A stretch of 24,220 bases of DNA from Oribacterium sp. GTDB lineage: Bacteria; Bacillota_A; Clostridia; Lachnospirales; Lachnospiraceae. The position numbers were made by a program, and so were the translations under genes. The notes beneath the pieces were generated by a model, which searched no databases, was not told the DNA's origin, and saw nothing but the letters and a program-made list of their open reading frames with translations. Location: positions 1-24,220 of the forward strand of contig JAGAXP010000206.1 in NCBI GenBank assembly GCA_017940955.1. The letters are read 5' to 3'. Shown one piece after another: positions 7,984 to 16,607 of this stretch (position 1 is the first letter of the stretch; each line of letters starts with the position of its first letter).

Positions 7984-10900
7984 ATGGCTGGAAAGATGAA
8001 ATACTGTCGTAAGTGCGGTATGCGGTCGCCGGCAGAGGCGATATTCTGTCCGACCTGCGGCACTGAATTTATGAAGACTTCCGATCCTGATCGAAGCCGT
8101 GTCAGGCCGATCAAATATTGCAGATCCTGCGGAAAAGAAAACGCGGCAGAAGCTAAGTTCTGCCGGTACTGCGGGTATCACTTCACGGTAGCTGCCGGGG
8201 GCGGGGTCAAAACTCAAAAGCATGAGGCATTCAAAACTGAAAAAAAGGTAAGGCAGGCACATCCTGCAGCATCCGGAAAAGACAGCCGGAAACGTATTCT
8301 TGCAGGAGTGTTGATAGCCGCGATTTTTGTTGTGACGGCTTTTAAGTATCCGGGATTCCTTGTAAAGAAAGGAAGACCCGAAGACATTGGAAGCACCTAC
8401 CAAACAACAGGGAAAAAAACCGGTAAAGATGCAGGTGGAGATTCAGTATCTGCCAACGGTGCAGGGGACGGTATGGTTTATGATGACTTGGCTGATCCCA
8501 TGGCTCTTTCAGCAGGTGAGATCCCGCTTCGGTATACCTCCGCTCAGTTGGAAGAAGCTCCTTTACAGTCTGCTGACGTGATCCCAAATCAGGGAAGTGT
8601 GGTACTTGGAGAAGTGAGTGTAGATATCCCTTCCTGGGAGCTGGAAGCAGCGGGCGACCGCATCGAAGTCCGTGACCTTCCGAAACTCACTCAGGGAAAG
8701 GACGGCTGGTCCATCAAGGCTTATGATTTCTCGCTGGCTTCCGGTACACATGAGTTTGACAGTGATATCCGTATCACCATCCCTCGCGGGAACGACGGAA
8801 GCACAGGCTGTGTCTGGTACAATGCTGAGACCGGCAGATGGGAGGATATCTATAGCGAGGTCAGTGAGGACGGAAAGAACTATATCATCTATACAGATCA
8901 TTTCAGTCTCTTCGGAAAGAAGTATATCTTTGATGAAAAGCGGCTTGACCTGATCGTCGATGACGGCAGGCGCCTTGATCTGAAGCATGGAATATTTATA
9001 GAAAACCGTCATAAGAACAGGCGCATGGAAGAGTCGGTGCGGATCGACTACGAACGCATGTGGAACTTGTTTCAGAACAGAACCCTGGAAGATGTAAAAG
9101 ACCTTCACCGCAGCATGGCACTGCTGACGAAAACGGCGAGGGATCGCTCCGCAATGACCGAGGAAGGTTATCATCCTGCCGCCGATATCCTGGCGGAAGC
9201 TGTGGGCGATTACGGAATCGCTGAAGGGGCATTTCAGGTAAATGCGGGACTTCGTTACGATAAAGTGCCTTCCACGAACAAAGCAGCAGCGGCTGCAAAA
9301 AAAGTCCCTGAAACAAAACTATGGCCGGAACAAATAGGTCAGGTCATGACGATGCTCGACGTCATCCTTACAGGCTATAAAATCCGGGCAGAAGCCCTGG
9401 ATAAAACCACGAACTCCTATTCCCAGGCACTTTGGGATACCGTCAAGGAGCATAAGCTGGACCTTTTCAGCACCTCGACAGGAGTTGTGGGAACCTTCAC
9501 CCCCGAAGTACTGAACCCGGTCATGGCTGTGATCGGGCTGGCACTCACGGCATATTCCATAAAATACAATGAATATATCACCGAAGGAGTTGATGAATGG
9601 TATAAACAGTACTATCCGGATGAGGGAGAGGTATACCGGCGCTTCTATCAGGATGCCGGAGTTACTCTGTATTACGATTCTGAGGAGTTCAGTAAGGCTG
9701 CTCAAGATGACTATCACGTAGCCCTTATGGAAAAACCTGTCAATATGGACGACAAGAGGTTCAAGGAGTTCAGCAGCTTCATTAACTCAAAAAAAGGTCT
9801 TCGTACAGATACCTACAAGGGGTTTGCAGCTGCATTTTCCAAGCTGATGGAGCTCTATGCAGATCAGCCGGAACAGCTTGAGACCATTTTCGATGATTTT
9901 TACCGTTCTGTAGCCGGTGCATTCTGGAAGCTGCCGGTGAAGGAGACCCAGGGAGCCCGCGGACAGGGGCCAAGGTATAAATTCCTTGATAAGTACAAGT
10001 ATCTCGGAAAGGATCCCTACAATCTGCAGGCATCGAAGCAGATCAGGATTTCTGATTCCTATATCAAAAAGTTAAGAGTCGATACAGTTGGTATCCTTGA
10101 TAATGTCACCTACAGATATCAGAGGAAGGCCTGTGATGTTGTGATGCAGAAGATGGAAAAGGAGGTTCTGCCGATACTGAACAGAACCCTGGTATTCCAC
10201 GTGATCGACGAGGCAGTTGGCAGTGGGAAGACATTTGCCGATTCCGTATACTGCGTAGACTGGCAGAGCATCAATTCCAACCGTAAGTATCGTTCCCTTC
10301 CTGATGGGGAAAGCATATTTGATGACAAGTTCAAGACACCTATGTGGTTTGAAGGAGCAGACGGACCTGTTTTCCTGCCCATCGACAGTGACGGAGGCGA
10401 GAATTCCGTTCGCAATTACTGGCCGTATACGCCGGGCTTCCTGCCTCAGGCAAACAAAAAGAATGATATCGTTTTTCGCTGTACCTACTACCACTACATG
10501 ATGATGGGCGCTCCGAAGAAGATGGTCTTTAAAGACTTGAATTCCGGTAAAGAAATAAAGGCCGACATCGAAATCCCGGAGATCGATCCGAAGGACGGGA
10601 ACCGCGTCACGGATGTATATATCACCGTGAATGGAAAAAAGGAGATCCCGCAGCTTCAGCTGATGCTGGAGTATTTAAATATTACCGGTTCTCCGGAGAA
10701 CAACCTTGTAGAGGTCTTTCCCAACGGAGATGTGAGGTTTACCCTTGCGCCTCTCGATGATTATCGTTTTGTGTGGGGCCTTGACTCCTACGAAATCTAT
10801 AACTTTCCTGCGCTCACTTTCAATGGCAGAGTAGTGACATGCTCCGCTTTTGATGATCCAAACAGAACACCGGGAGAGGATCCGCCGGAGGTCACAGCAG

Positions 10901-11265
10901 AGAACTGGTATATCATAGAAGGTTATCTCACAGGCTCACCGCCTCCGTTCTCCCATGACATAAAAAAGTATAGGAATGGAGAATATGATGGGAATGGCGG
11001 GTATAAGGTGAACAGGATCAGTATCGCTCCAAAGAGAAATGATACCTATGTGGACACGTTTGGAGACTACTCAACATTCAGTATCGAAAGGTCCCGGAAA
11101 ACGGGTAATGTTCGGGTCACGATCCGCATCAGAGGAGATGTATACTACTGGATCTATGGAAAGGAACTTAAGGAAACCTTATATTATGATATCGATCTGG
11201 GGAAACTCGATCCGATAAATATCACAGTCACAGATGATCCTGTGGTAAGTAAGATAGGTTCATAA
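7984..11265 (+). CDS. Membrane-anchored double-zinc-ribbon protein with large extracytoplasmic region
   Basis: A 1093-aa protein starting at ATG 7984 with AAAGGAA upstream. Two cytoplasmic zinc ribbons are clear: Cys8, Cys11, Cys22, Cys25 and Cys46, Cys49, Cys60, Cys63. A single transmembrane helix follows at about 104-120 (ILAGVLIAAIFVVTAF) after a basic stretch, so residues from about 121 onward should lie outside. Residues about 200-320 resemble a ZU5-like beta sandwich: VSVDIPSWELEAAG, then VWYNAETGRWEDIYS and the end motif YTDHFSLFG. The middle (about 340-800) is mostly helical and unrecognised, with one hydrophobic stretch near VMAVIGLALTAYSI. The C-terminus looks beta-rich. It heads a run of three plus-strand genes and shares its zinc-ribbon/TM plan with the third. 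Function unknown; a surface sensor or envelope-remodelling role is only inference. Confidence 0.8.
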   Translation: MAGKMKYCRKCGMRSPAEAIFCPTCGTEFMKTSDPDRSRVRPIKYCRSCGKENAAEAKFCRYCGYHFTVAAGGGVKTQKHEAFKTEKKVRQAHPAASGKDSRKRILAGVLIAAIFVVTAFKYPGFLVKKGRPEDIGSTYQTTGKKTGKDAGGDSVSANGAGDGMVYDDLADPMALSAGEIPLRYTSAQLEEAPLQSADVIPNQGSVVLGEVSVDIPSWELEAAGDRIEVRDLPKLTQGKDGWSIKAYDFSLASGTHEFDSDIRITIPRGNDGSTGCVWYNAETGRWEDIYSEVSEDGKNYIIYTDHFSLFGKKYIFDEKRLDLIVDDGRRLDLKHGIFIENRHKNRRMEESVRIDYERMWNLFQNRTLEDVKDLHRSMALLTKTARDRSAMTEEGYHPAADILAEAVGDYGIAEGAFQVNAGLRYDKVPSTNKAAAAAKKVPETKLWPEQIGQVMTMLDVILTGYKIRAEALDKTTNSYSQALWDTVKEHKLDLFSTSTGVVGTFTPEVLNPVMAVIGLALTAYSIKYNEYITEGVDEWYKQYYPDEGEVYRRFYQDAGVTLYYDSEEFSKAAQDDYHVALMEKPVNMDDKRFKEFSSFINSKKGLRTDTYKGFAAAFSKLMELYADQPEQLETIFDDFYRSVAGAFWKLPVKETQGARGQGPRYKFLDKYKYLGKDPYNLQASKQIRISDSYIKKLRVDTVGILDNVTYRYQRKACDVVMQKMEKEVLPILNRTLVFHVIDEAVGSGKTFADSVYCVDWQSINSNRKYRSLPDGESIFDDKFKTPMWFEGADGPVFLPIDSDGGENSVRNYWPYTPGFLPQANKKNDIVFRCTYYHYMMMGAPKKMVFKDLNSGKEIKADIEIPEIDPKDGNRVTDVYITVNGKKEIPQLQLMLEYLNITGSPENNLVEVFPNGDVRFTLAPLDDYRFVWGLDSYEIYNFPALTFNGRVVTCSAFDDPNRTPGEDPPEVTAENWYIIEGYLTGSPPPFSHDIKKYRNGEYDGNGGYKVNRISIAPKRNDTYVDTFGDYSTFSIERSRKTGNVRVTIRIRGDVYYWIYGKELKETLYYDIDLGKLDPINITVTDDPVVSKIGS

Positions 11266-11387
11266 AGGTCAGGCTCCGGCCTCCCATAGAGAATAGAAAG
11301 ACCCTATAGCATTACATGAGTTTTTGATGCAGAAAAACCAACAGTTCAATATCCGGAAGAAATGGCCGGAAGAAGGGAGAGATTAAA

Positions 11388-11933
11388 ATGATCAAAAAAG
11401 GAATTATGACAGGTGTGATGGCTCTGCTGCTCGGCGGTGTTATGTGCTTTACCGCTTTTGCGGGAGAGTGGGTAGAGGACAGCAGCGGATGGTGGTTCCG
11501 GAACAGTGACGGAAGTTTCCCGTCCAGTGGCATCTATGAAATAGGCGGGAAAAAGTATGCGTTCAATGATTCCGGGTACTTAGTCCAGGACAACTGGTAT
11601 CAGCATCCCGAGACCGGAGACTGGTACTATGCTTCCGGCAGCGGAGCACTGGCATCTGACCAATGGGTAGGAGACTATTATATGGGCAGCGATGGGGCAA
11701 TGGCAACCGATACCTGGGTCGATGGATATTATGTCGGAGGCGACGGAAAATGGGTTGAGGGGGCTACGAAGAGCAGTTCTTCAGGAAGTTCCTATTCGTC
11801 CTATGATGAGTATGGAGATGTACATAACCCGTTCCGGGACGCACCTCTGGGCTACGGATACGACCACAGCAGTAGCAGCATCTCATACAATAATGATCTT
11901 GAAACCAAGGACTTCCGTCACTACTCATACTAG
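11388..11933 (+). CDS. Secreted cell-wall-binding repeat protein
   Basis: A 181-aa exported protein with AGGGAGAG upstream of ATG 11388. Residues 1-25 are a signal peptide (basic start, hydrophobic MALLLGGVMCF core, AFA cleavage before Gly26). Residues about 27-120 hold four to five aromatic-rich repeats of the choline-binding/CW_binding_1 type: GWWFRNSDGSFPSSG, GGKKYAFNDSGYLV, GDWYYASGSGALASDQW, GDYYMGSDGAMATDTW and DGYYVGGDGKW. The tail, about 125-181, is rich in Ser and Tyr and low in complexity. No catalytic domain is attached, so the protein probably binds wall glycans or teichoic acid, or acts as a partner. It lies between two zinc-ribbon membrane proteins, 122 bp after the first and 79 bp before the next, with no clear terminator in either gap, suggesting co-transcription. 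Confidence 0.88.
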   Translation: MIKKGIMTGVMALLLGGVMCFTAFAGEWVEDSSGWWFRNSDGSFPSSGIYEIGGKKYAFNDSGYLVQDNWYQHPETGDWYYASGSGALASDQWVGDYYMGSDGAMATDTWVDGYYVGGDGKWVEGATKSSSSGSSYSSYDEYGDVHNPFRDAPLGYGYDHSSSSISYNNDLETKDFRHYSY

Positions 11934-12012
11934 TCCGTCAGATCACTGCTATATAACTATCGGCAAGTGAAGTGAATTTGGCATACAGGGGTTTGCAGAA
12001 AGGAGTTATACT

Positions 12013-13758
12013 ATGTTTTGTCCGAATTGTGGAGCACAGCTTCCGGATGACAGTACATTTTGTGAAAAATGTGGGGCAAGGCTGGACAAACCTGTTAAGC
12101 GCGACGGCTCCGGGATGACAAAATATGCAGTCATCGGGATCGCAGCTATCCTGCTGGTCGCAGTTGCAGCGCTTTTTTTGAGACCCGGCACGGGATCAGA
12201 AAAAGCCGCAGCGACGGAACCGTTGAAGGAGAGCACTTCAAATCCGGCACAGCAGAGTGCTGCGGCACCGGTTCAGGAACCTGAGACAGCAGTGTCTATG
12301 GGTGAAAAAGAAGCTGCTTCTGATGCAGTTGAAAGTGTATCAGGCGGGCAGACGGACCGGGTGATGTCTCCCCACTGGGTGAAAGGAACCGGAAATCCGG
12401 CTGCGCCGGTGGTCCTTTATGATACCCTGAGTGAGGCGGAGAAGATCTATTATGACGCCTTGGAGGAGCACTATACAAACGGTACAAGGGAAGTCAGGAT
12501 CGGAAAACAGAAAGGTTCGGGAATGGATGAATTTGAGCGGGCGAACTATGCCTTTATGAATGATCATCCATACATCGGAAAAGCTCATCACTATACCTCC
12601 AGCAACCGTCTTCCTGTGACAGCCGGAAGCGATGAATTCCGTATCATATTTGAAGACAGGCGGGATCATGCTGCTGATCTTGAGGCGATTCGGGCGGAAA
12701 CAGACCCGTTCATAAAAAACCTGAGCGGGAAGGCCAGTGAAAAGGTACTTGAGATCAACAATTACATCACTGACAGGGTGTTTTATGACTATGCTTATCT
12801 TGAGGATTATACAAACCAGATCGATGAAAGTGGCTTTCGTGCCGTAGATCCGGAAAACATGCCTGTAGAACTTGCGCACAGTGCCTATGCGGCTATTGTT
12901 GAACGGGTCGCAGTATGTGACGGATATGCACTGGCATTTGCTTACATCTGTCAGGAAGCCGGTATCCCATGCTATGTACTTATGGGAGATGCGATTACCG
13001 CTGAAGGTGAGACCCGCACCCATGCGTGGAATATCGTGCAGCTGGAAGACGGCAACTGGTATGAGATCGATACAACCTGGAATGACGGCAGAGGAGATCA
13101 TACGTATTTCTGTATTCCCAGCTCGGAAATGGAGAAGAATCACACCAGGAAACAAGGCGATATGTATGGCTTTGCCGATGTGATCCCAAGAACTGACGAA
13201 GAAAGTGACACACAGGGGAAGCTTACAGGGAATGGATCGGAACGACCAGCTTTTGCAGATTTTTACTGGGCAGATCTTCTGATAGAGAAAAAACAGAGTC
13301 CGTTTACCGGAGGAAGGCAGCTGACTGACGCTTCGGAGATATCCGGAGACTGGAAAGTGATGATGATGAACATTCCTTCTGATGATGATATCTTCAAGTA
13401 TCGAATGCTTCTTAACATGCAGATCAGCATTAACGGAGACACAGCTGAAGTCACCGCCGACTGGTACCGTAATTATACTTTGGTTCCCGAGACGATGCAG
13501 CCGTTCTCAGTATATGACGCTTCAAATGATTCCGACGTGGTCTATGCCGGACTTTTCTCATCCTCTCCGGATGAGAAGACACTTACCGTTCAGGATCTTG
13601 TCAATGACGCAGCGTCAAGATACCTCTTTAACGGCGGAGGTAATATCGAGACTATCCGTATAGACAAGTTTTACGAAAACAACGGTGTGCAGTACGGAGT
13701 CGGTTCGGTTTTGGGAAACGACGGGGAATACATCGCGCGGATAACTCTGGTGCGGTAA
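12013..13758 (+). CDS. Zinc-ribbon membrane protein with transglutaminase-like domain
   Basis: A 581-aa protein with AAAGGAG before ATG 12013. A cytoplasmic zinc ribbon (Cys3, Cys6, Cys17, Cys20) is followed by one transmembrane helix (about 38-56) and a Ser/Ala/Glu-rich linker (about 57-125). A transglutaminase-like papain-fold domain covers about 230-370. Its likely catalytic triad is intact: Cys302 in AVCDGYA, His337 in THAWN and Asp353 in EIDTTWND. Such domains act as proteases, peptidases or cross-linkers. A further C-terminal region of about 150 residues (GDWKVMMMNIPSDDD onward) looks beta-rich and may bind a ligand. The domain would lie outside the cell next to the wall. The shared plan with the 1093-aa protein and the wall-binding protein between them suggest one envelope function. 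The transglutaminase fold is well supported; substrate unknown. Confidence 0.87.
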   Translation: MFCPNCGAQLPDDSTFCEKCGARLDKPVKRDGSGMTKYAVIGIAAILLVAVAALFLRPGTGSEKAAATEPLKESTSNPAQQSAAAPVQEPETAVSMGEKEAASDAVESVSGGQTDRVMSPHWVKGTGNPAAPVVLYDTLSEAEKIYYDALEEHYTNGTREVRIGKQKGSGMDEFERANYAFMNDHPYIGKAHHYTSSNRLPVTAGSDEFRIIFEDRRDHAADLEAIRAETDPFIKNLSGKASEKVLEINNYITDRVFYDYAYLEDYTNQIDESGFRAVDPENMPVELAHSAYAAIVERVAVCDGYALAFAYICQEAGIPCYVLMGDAITAEGETRTHAWNIVQLEDGNWYEIDTTWNDGRGDHTYFCIPSSEMEKNHTRKQGDMYGFADVIPRTDEESDTQGKLTGNGSERPAFADFYWADLLIEKKQSPFTGGRQLTDASEISGDWKVMMMNIPSDDDIFKYRMLLNMQISINGDTAEVTADWYRNYTLVPETMQPFSVYDASNDSDVVYAGLFSSSPDEKTLTVQDLVNDAASRYLFNGGGNIETIRIDKFYENNGVQYGVGSVLGNDGEYIARITLVR

Positions 13759-13865
13759 CCTAACTTATACTTACCAACGTGAGTGAGTCATGAATAGTGT
13801 AGTAATTGGCTGAACTTTTATAAATCCGGCCGATCTTTTCACTACATATTTCCATGTTGAATCAA

Positions 13866-13899
13866 AAAGACGCATTGACCTTTGGGGTCATGCGTCTTT
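13866..13899 (+). terminator. Rho-independent terminator after the transglutaminase gene
   Basis: AAAGACGCAT (13866-13875) pairs with ATGCGTCTTT (13890-13899), extended inside by GACC/GGTC. It ends the three-gene run. Upstream at 13793-13846 there is also a weaker imperfect inverted pair (GTAGT with ACTAC). Confidence 0.85.
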
Positions 13900-13904
13900 A
13901 AGGG

Positions 13905-13931
13905 CATGATCTTCGGATCATGTTTTTTTTT
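13905..13931 (+). terminator. Second stacked terminator with UUCG tetraloop
   Basis: CATGATC (13905-13911) and GATCATG (13916-13922) flank a TTCG tetraloop-like turn, followed by T9. It lies 5 bp after the first terminator and makes a very tight stop before the ABC operon. Confidence 0.9.
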
Positions 13932-14062
13932 AAATTATAAAAACCTCATGATATAATTATTATTGAGCATTATAGTTATAAAAAAATAACCGATGATATA
14001 AGAATAGTAAAATTTTTTATCGGGTTGACACACAATATCCGATGGAAAGGCAGAGGACAATC
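13932..14062 (+). promoter_or_regulatory. AT-rich leader of the sugar ABC operon
   Basis: This is the only place for a promoter of the uptake operon. A TATAAT (13952-13957) and TATAAG (13997-14002) are possible -10 boxes, but neither has a clear -35. AACCGAT (from about 13988) and ATCGGGTT (about 14019-14026) form an inverted pair with one bulged base and might be an operator. Confidence 0.35.
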
Positions 14063-14998
14063 GTGGAAAAAAACCATTTCAAAGATATCAATCAATATGT
14101 AAGTCCGGAAAACAGTGCTTACTCCAAAAAGGCGAACACTGTGGTGAGCTTTGTGTATATCGCTCTTTCTGTGATCATGTTCCTGCCCGTACTCCTTGTA
14201 ATCATAATCTCGTTCTCCTCTGAGGATAGCATAAATGAGATCGGGTACAGCTTTTTCCCAAAAGGATTATCCCTGAAGGCTTACGGCTACCTCTTTAATT
14301 CCGGTGGCTTTCTTGGAAGAGCTTTTCTGAATTCTCTTTTGATAACTGCAGCCGGCGTTGCTTTCGGTCTTATGCTCATGTGCCCCATTGCATATGCATT
14401 GTCCAGAAAAGAATATAAATTGAGACGAGGAATCCTTTTGTTCCTTATGATTCCAATGCTTTTTTCCGGTGGTCTTGTGTCGTCCTATATGGTGAACACC
14501 CAGATTTTTCATTTGAGTAATTCTTATTATGCCCTTATTCTGCCAAATCTCTGTTCAACCTGGTTCATCATGATACTGAGAAATTACTTTCAGAATGCCA
14601 TACCGGATTCCCTCATAGAAGCAGCGGAGCTGGACGGAGCCGGCCATTTTCAGATATTCAGACTCATAGTGGCACCCGTGGCGAAGCCTGTCATCATGAC
14701 AGTTGCCCTGTTCCAGACCTTCAACTATTGGAACAGCTGGTATCCATCGCTTTTATATCTTGACAGTAATCACACAGAGCTTTATCCACTCCAGTATGTT
14801 CTTGTAAATATGGACCGAAGCATTCAGACTCTCGTCAGAGATACCCAGTATCTTTCGGGAATGAATGCCTATACTCCGCCCACCATCACCATCAGAATGG
14901 TCATGGTAGTGGTGGTTATACTTCCGGTGATGCTGATACTTCCGTTCTTCCAGCAGTTTCTGAAGCGAGGAATGACAGTCGGAGCCATAAAGGGCTGA
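14063..14998 (+). CDS. CUT1 sugar ABC transporter permease (LplC/YtcP type)
   Basis: An inner-membrane component of a binding-protein-dependent oligosaccharide importer. About six transmembrane helices are visible, and the cytoplasmic EAA loop that docks the ATPase is clear (EAAELDGAGHFQIFRLIV). The end FLKRGMTVGAIKG is typical of the MalG-side permease of this family. GTG 14063 was chosen because AGAGGA precedes it at 5-6 nt. An ATG at 14042 in the same frame would add seven residues but has no ribosome-binding site. It comes first in the operon, before the binding protein at 15126 and the second permease at 16600, which is an unusual order. No ATPase gene is nearby, so a shared MsmK-type ATPase encoded elsewhere is expected. 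Confidence 0.9.
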   Translation: MEKNHFKDINQYVSPENSAYSKKANTVVSFVYIALSVIMFLPVLLVIIISFSSEDSINEIGYSFFPKGLSLKAYGYLFNSGGFLGRAFLNSLLITAAGVAFGLMLMCPIAYALSRKEYKLRRGILLFLMIPMLFSGGLVSSYMVNTQIFHLSNSYYALILPNLCSTWFIMILRNYFQNAIPDSLIEAAELDGAGHFQIFRLIVAPVAKPVIMTVALFQTFNYWNSWYPSLLYLDSNHTELYPLQYVLVNMDRSIQTLVRDTQYLSGMNAYTPPTITIRMVMVVVVILPVMLILPFFQQFLKRGMTVGAIKG

Positions 14999-15020
14999 TA
15001 TGGACAGGCGTGATTTTCAT

Positions 15021-15127
15021 CATTATCAGTGCCGAAAAGCATGGGTTCATATAGGAGCCAATCAGATTGGTATCTGAATGTCAGAAATAAACGGCGAAAA
15101 ACATGAGCTTAAATAGGAGATTGGTAT
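15021..15127 (+). repeat. Dispersed leader repeat with 62-bp spacing, carrying the ribosome-binding site
   Basis: GCCGAAAAGCATG...ATAGGAG...ATTGGTAT (from 15031) is repeated 62 bp later as GGCGAAAAACATG...ATAGGAG...ATTGGTAT (from 15093). The second copy lacks 8 bp between ATAGGAG and ATTGGTAT and so places TAGGAG as the Shine-Dalgarno and ATG as the start of the binding-protein gene. The 19-base core CAGAAATAAACGGCGAAAA (15082-15100) occurs again exactly at 22899-22917. CCAATCAGATTGG (15058-15070) is a small palindrome. Confidence 0.7.
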
Positions 15128-16607
15128 GCTGCGTAAATTTATAAATAGGATAGTGACTGTATTTTTTGCGATATCGCTTTCTGTTTTTATGCTTACAGGC
15201 TGCGAAGCCACAAGAAAAAACGATGACAGCATTGTCCTTCGATGGGTTACCTACCAGGCCTCGGATGTTCCTCTCGACATAAAAGAAGTGGTGGAGGCTG
15301 CCAATGCCGTGTCGAAGGAGAAGATAGGAGTTACAGTAAATCTTGAATTTCAGCCCTCGGATAAACTTAATCTGATGATGGCCTCCGGGGAATATTATGA
15401 CATGGTATTTACCTCTTCATGGGTAAACCCGTTTGATAAAGGAGCTACAGCCGGGCTTTATCGTGACGTAACGGATTTAGTGAAGACTGAGACACCTGCA
15501 CTATATGATTACGTTGATCCCTTCTGGGAAGCCGGAACGGTTAACGGGAGAATATATGGGATTCCGCTTCTTAAGGATATGGGTGCCGAAGAAATGTTCC
15601 GCATAAATTCCGATTATTTTGAAGGAAAGAAGGGTATGGTCATCCCGGAAAGAATGAAATTTGAGGATATAGAACCCTTCCTTAAGGCTTACAAGGAGGA
15701 CTTTCCGGGCAGGTATCCCCTGGATATGACCAGGGGCGGGATACCGGGATATATGAATTCTGTGGAGAGGGTAGTCCAGACTCTGGTGGTGCTGCCTTTT
15801 GGTGAAGGTCATGAAGCCTCAAATGTGATCCCGTTTTACGAGTGCGATCAGCTGATGGACAGATTCAGGCTCTTACACAAGTGGTATAAGGCGGGGTACA
15901 TTCATCCCGATGCCGCAACCATAGAATCAACGACCTCGGATAAATCCATTCCGGTTCGTTTCGGAGTTGCCTGGAAAGGATATCAGGGATACTCAAATCC
16001 CGAGAACTGGGGGTTTAATGTCAAAACCTCAATCTATGAAGGTCCGTTTTTGTCCCGTTCCAGCGAACAGGGTGCCATGATCGCAATCTGTGCAGCCTGT
16101 GATGACGAACACACGAAAGCATGCCTTAAGTATCTGGAGCTGCTCAGTACAGACAAAAAGTTCAGGGATATCCTGGCTTACGGAATAGAAGGGAAACATT
16201 TTGAATATCTGGAAAACGGTACCGTCCTTCGAACCGATACAGGACTCAGCAGATACAATACCGCCCTTTATCAGACCGGAGCTTCAGCCGCTGCTTCCGT
16301 GGAATCTGTCAGCAGGACTTTTCTGGCGGACCCGGATCAGTGGAAGGGCGTATTTGAGGAATACAAAACAGACGGTATATACAGTGCAATCAATGGCTTT
16401 GCCTATGATCAGGCCCGAAAAGAAGATATCATTGCCGCTTTGAATGCAATCTACAGTGACTATAAGACAGAGCTCATCACCGGTACAAGCGATCCTGATA
16501 AGGTACTTCCGGTGATGAAAAAGCGAATGGAAGAGGCAGGCATGAAGGAACTGGTGGAGGATGTAAGGCAGCAGCTTAGGGAGTGGAAAAAACTTAATCA
16601 TGAATAA
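15126..16607 (+). CDS. Extracellular solute-binding lipoprotein of a CUT1 ABC importer (LplA type)
   Basis: A 493-aa membrane-anchored sugar-binding protein. The N-terminus is a lipoprotein signal peptide ending in the lipobox LTGC with Cys26. The mature part has the family 1 two-lobe binding-protein pattern (WVTYQASDVPLDIKEVVEAA, MASGEYYDMVFTSSW, YGIPLLKDMG). Its C-terminal segment (IYSDYKTELITGTSDPDKVL, MKKRMEEAGM) is typical of LplA-like oligosaccharide-binding proteins. ATG 15126 follows TAGGAG within a repeat unit. Its end overlaps the next permease start by 8 bp, so the two are translationally coupled. The ligand is probably a plant or mucin oligosaccharide; no glycoside hydrolase is present nearby to narrow it down. 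Confidence 0.93.
   Translation: MLRKFINRIVTVFFAISLSVFMLTGCEATRKNDDSIVLRWVTYQASDVPLDIKEVVEAANAVSKEKIGVTVNLEFQPSDKLNLMMASGEYYDMVFTSSWVNPFDKGATAGLYRDVTDLVKTETPALYDYVDPFWEAGTVNGRIYGIPLLKDMGAEEMFRINSDYFEGKKGMVIPERMKFEDIEPFLKAYKEDFPGRYPLDMTRGGIPGYMNSVERVVQTLVVLPFGEGHEASNVIPFYECDQLMDRFRLLHKWYKAGYIHPDAATIESTTSDKSIPVRFGVAWKGYQGYSNPENWGFNVKTSIYEGPFLSRSSEQGAMIAICAACDDEHTKACLKYLELLSTDKKFRDILAYGIEGKHFEYLENGTVLRTDTGLSRYNTALYQTGASAAASVESVSRTFLADPDQWKGVFEEYKTDGIYSAINGFAYDQARKEDIIAALNAIYSDYKTELITGTSDPDKVLPVMKKRMEEAGMKELVEDVRQQLREWKKLNHE

Noticed and set aside
10195..10260. GSGKT-like motif in the 1093-aa protein, suggesting a P-loop ATPase
   Set aside because: It lies in the predicted outside part, without the strand context or a Walker B motif; chance match.
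12340..13155. 271-aa minus-strand open frame opposite the transglutaminase gene
   Set aside because: Antisense to a gene with an intact catalytic triad and a good ribosome-binding site.
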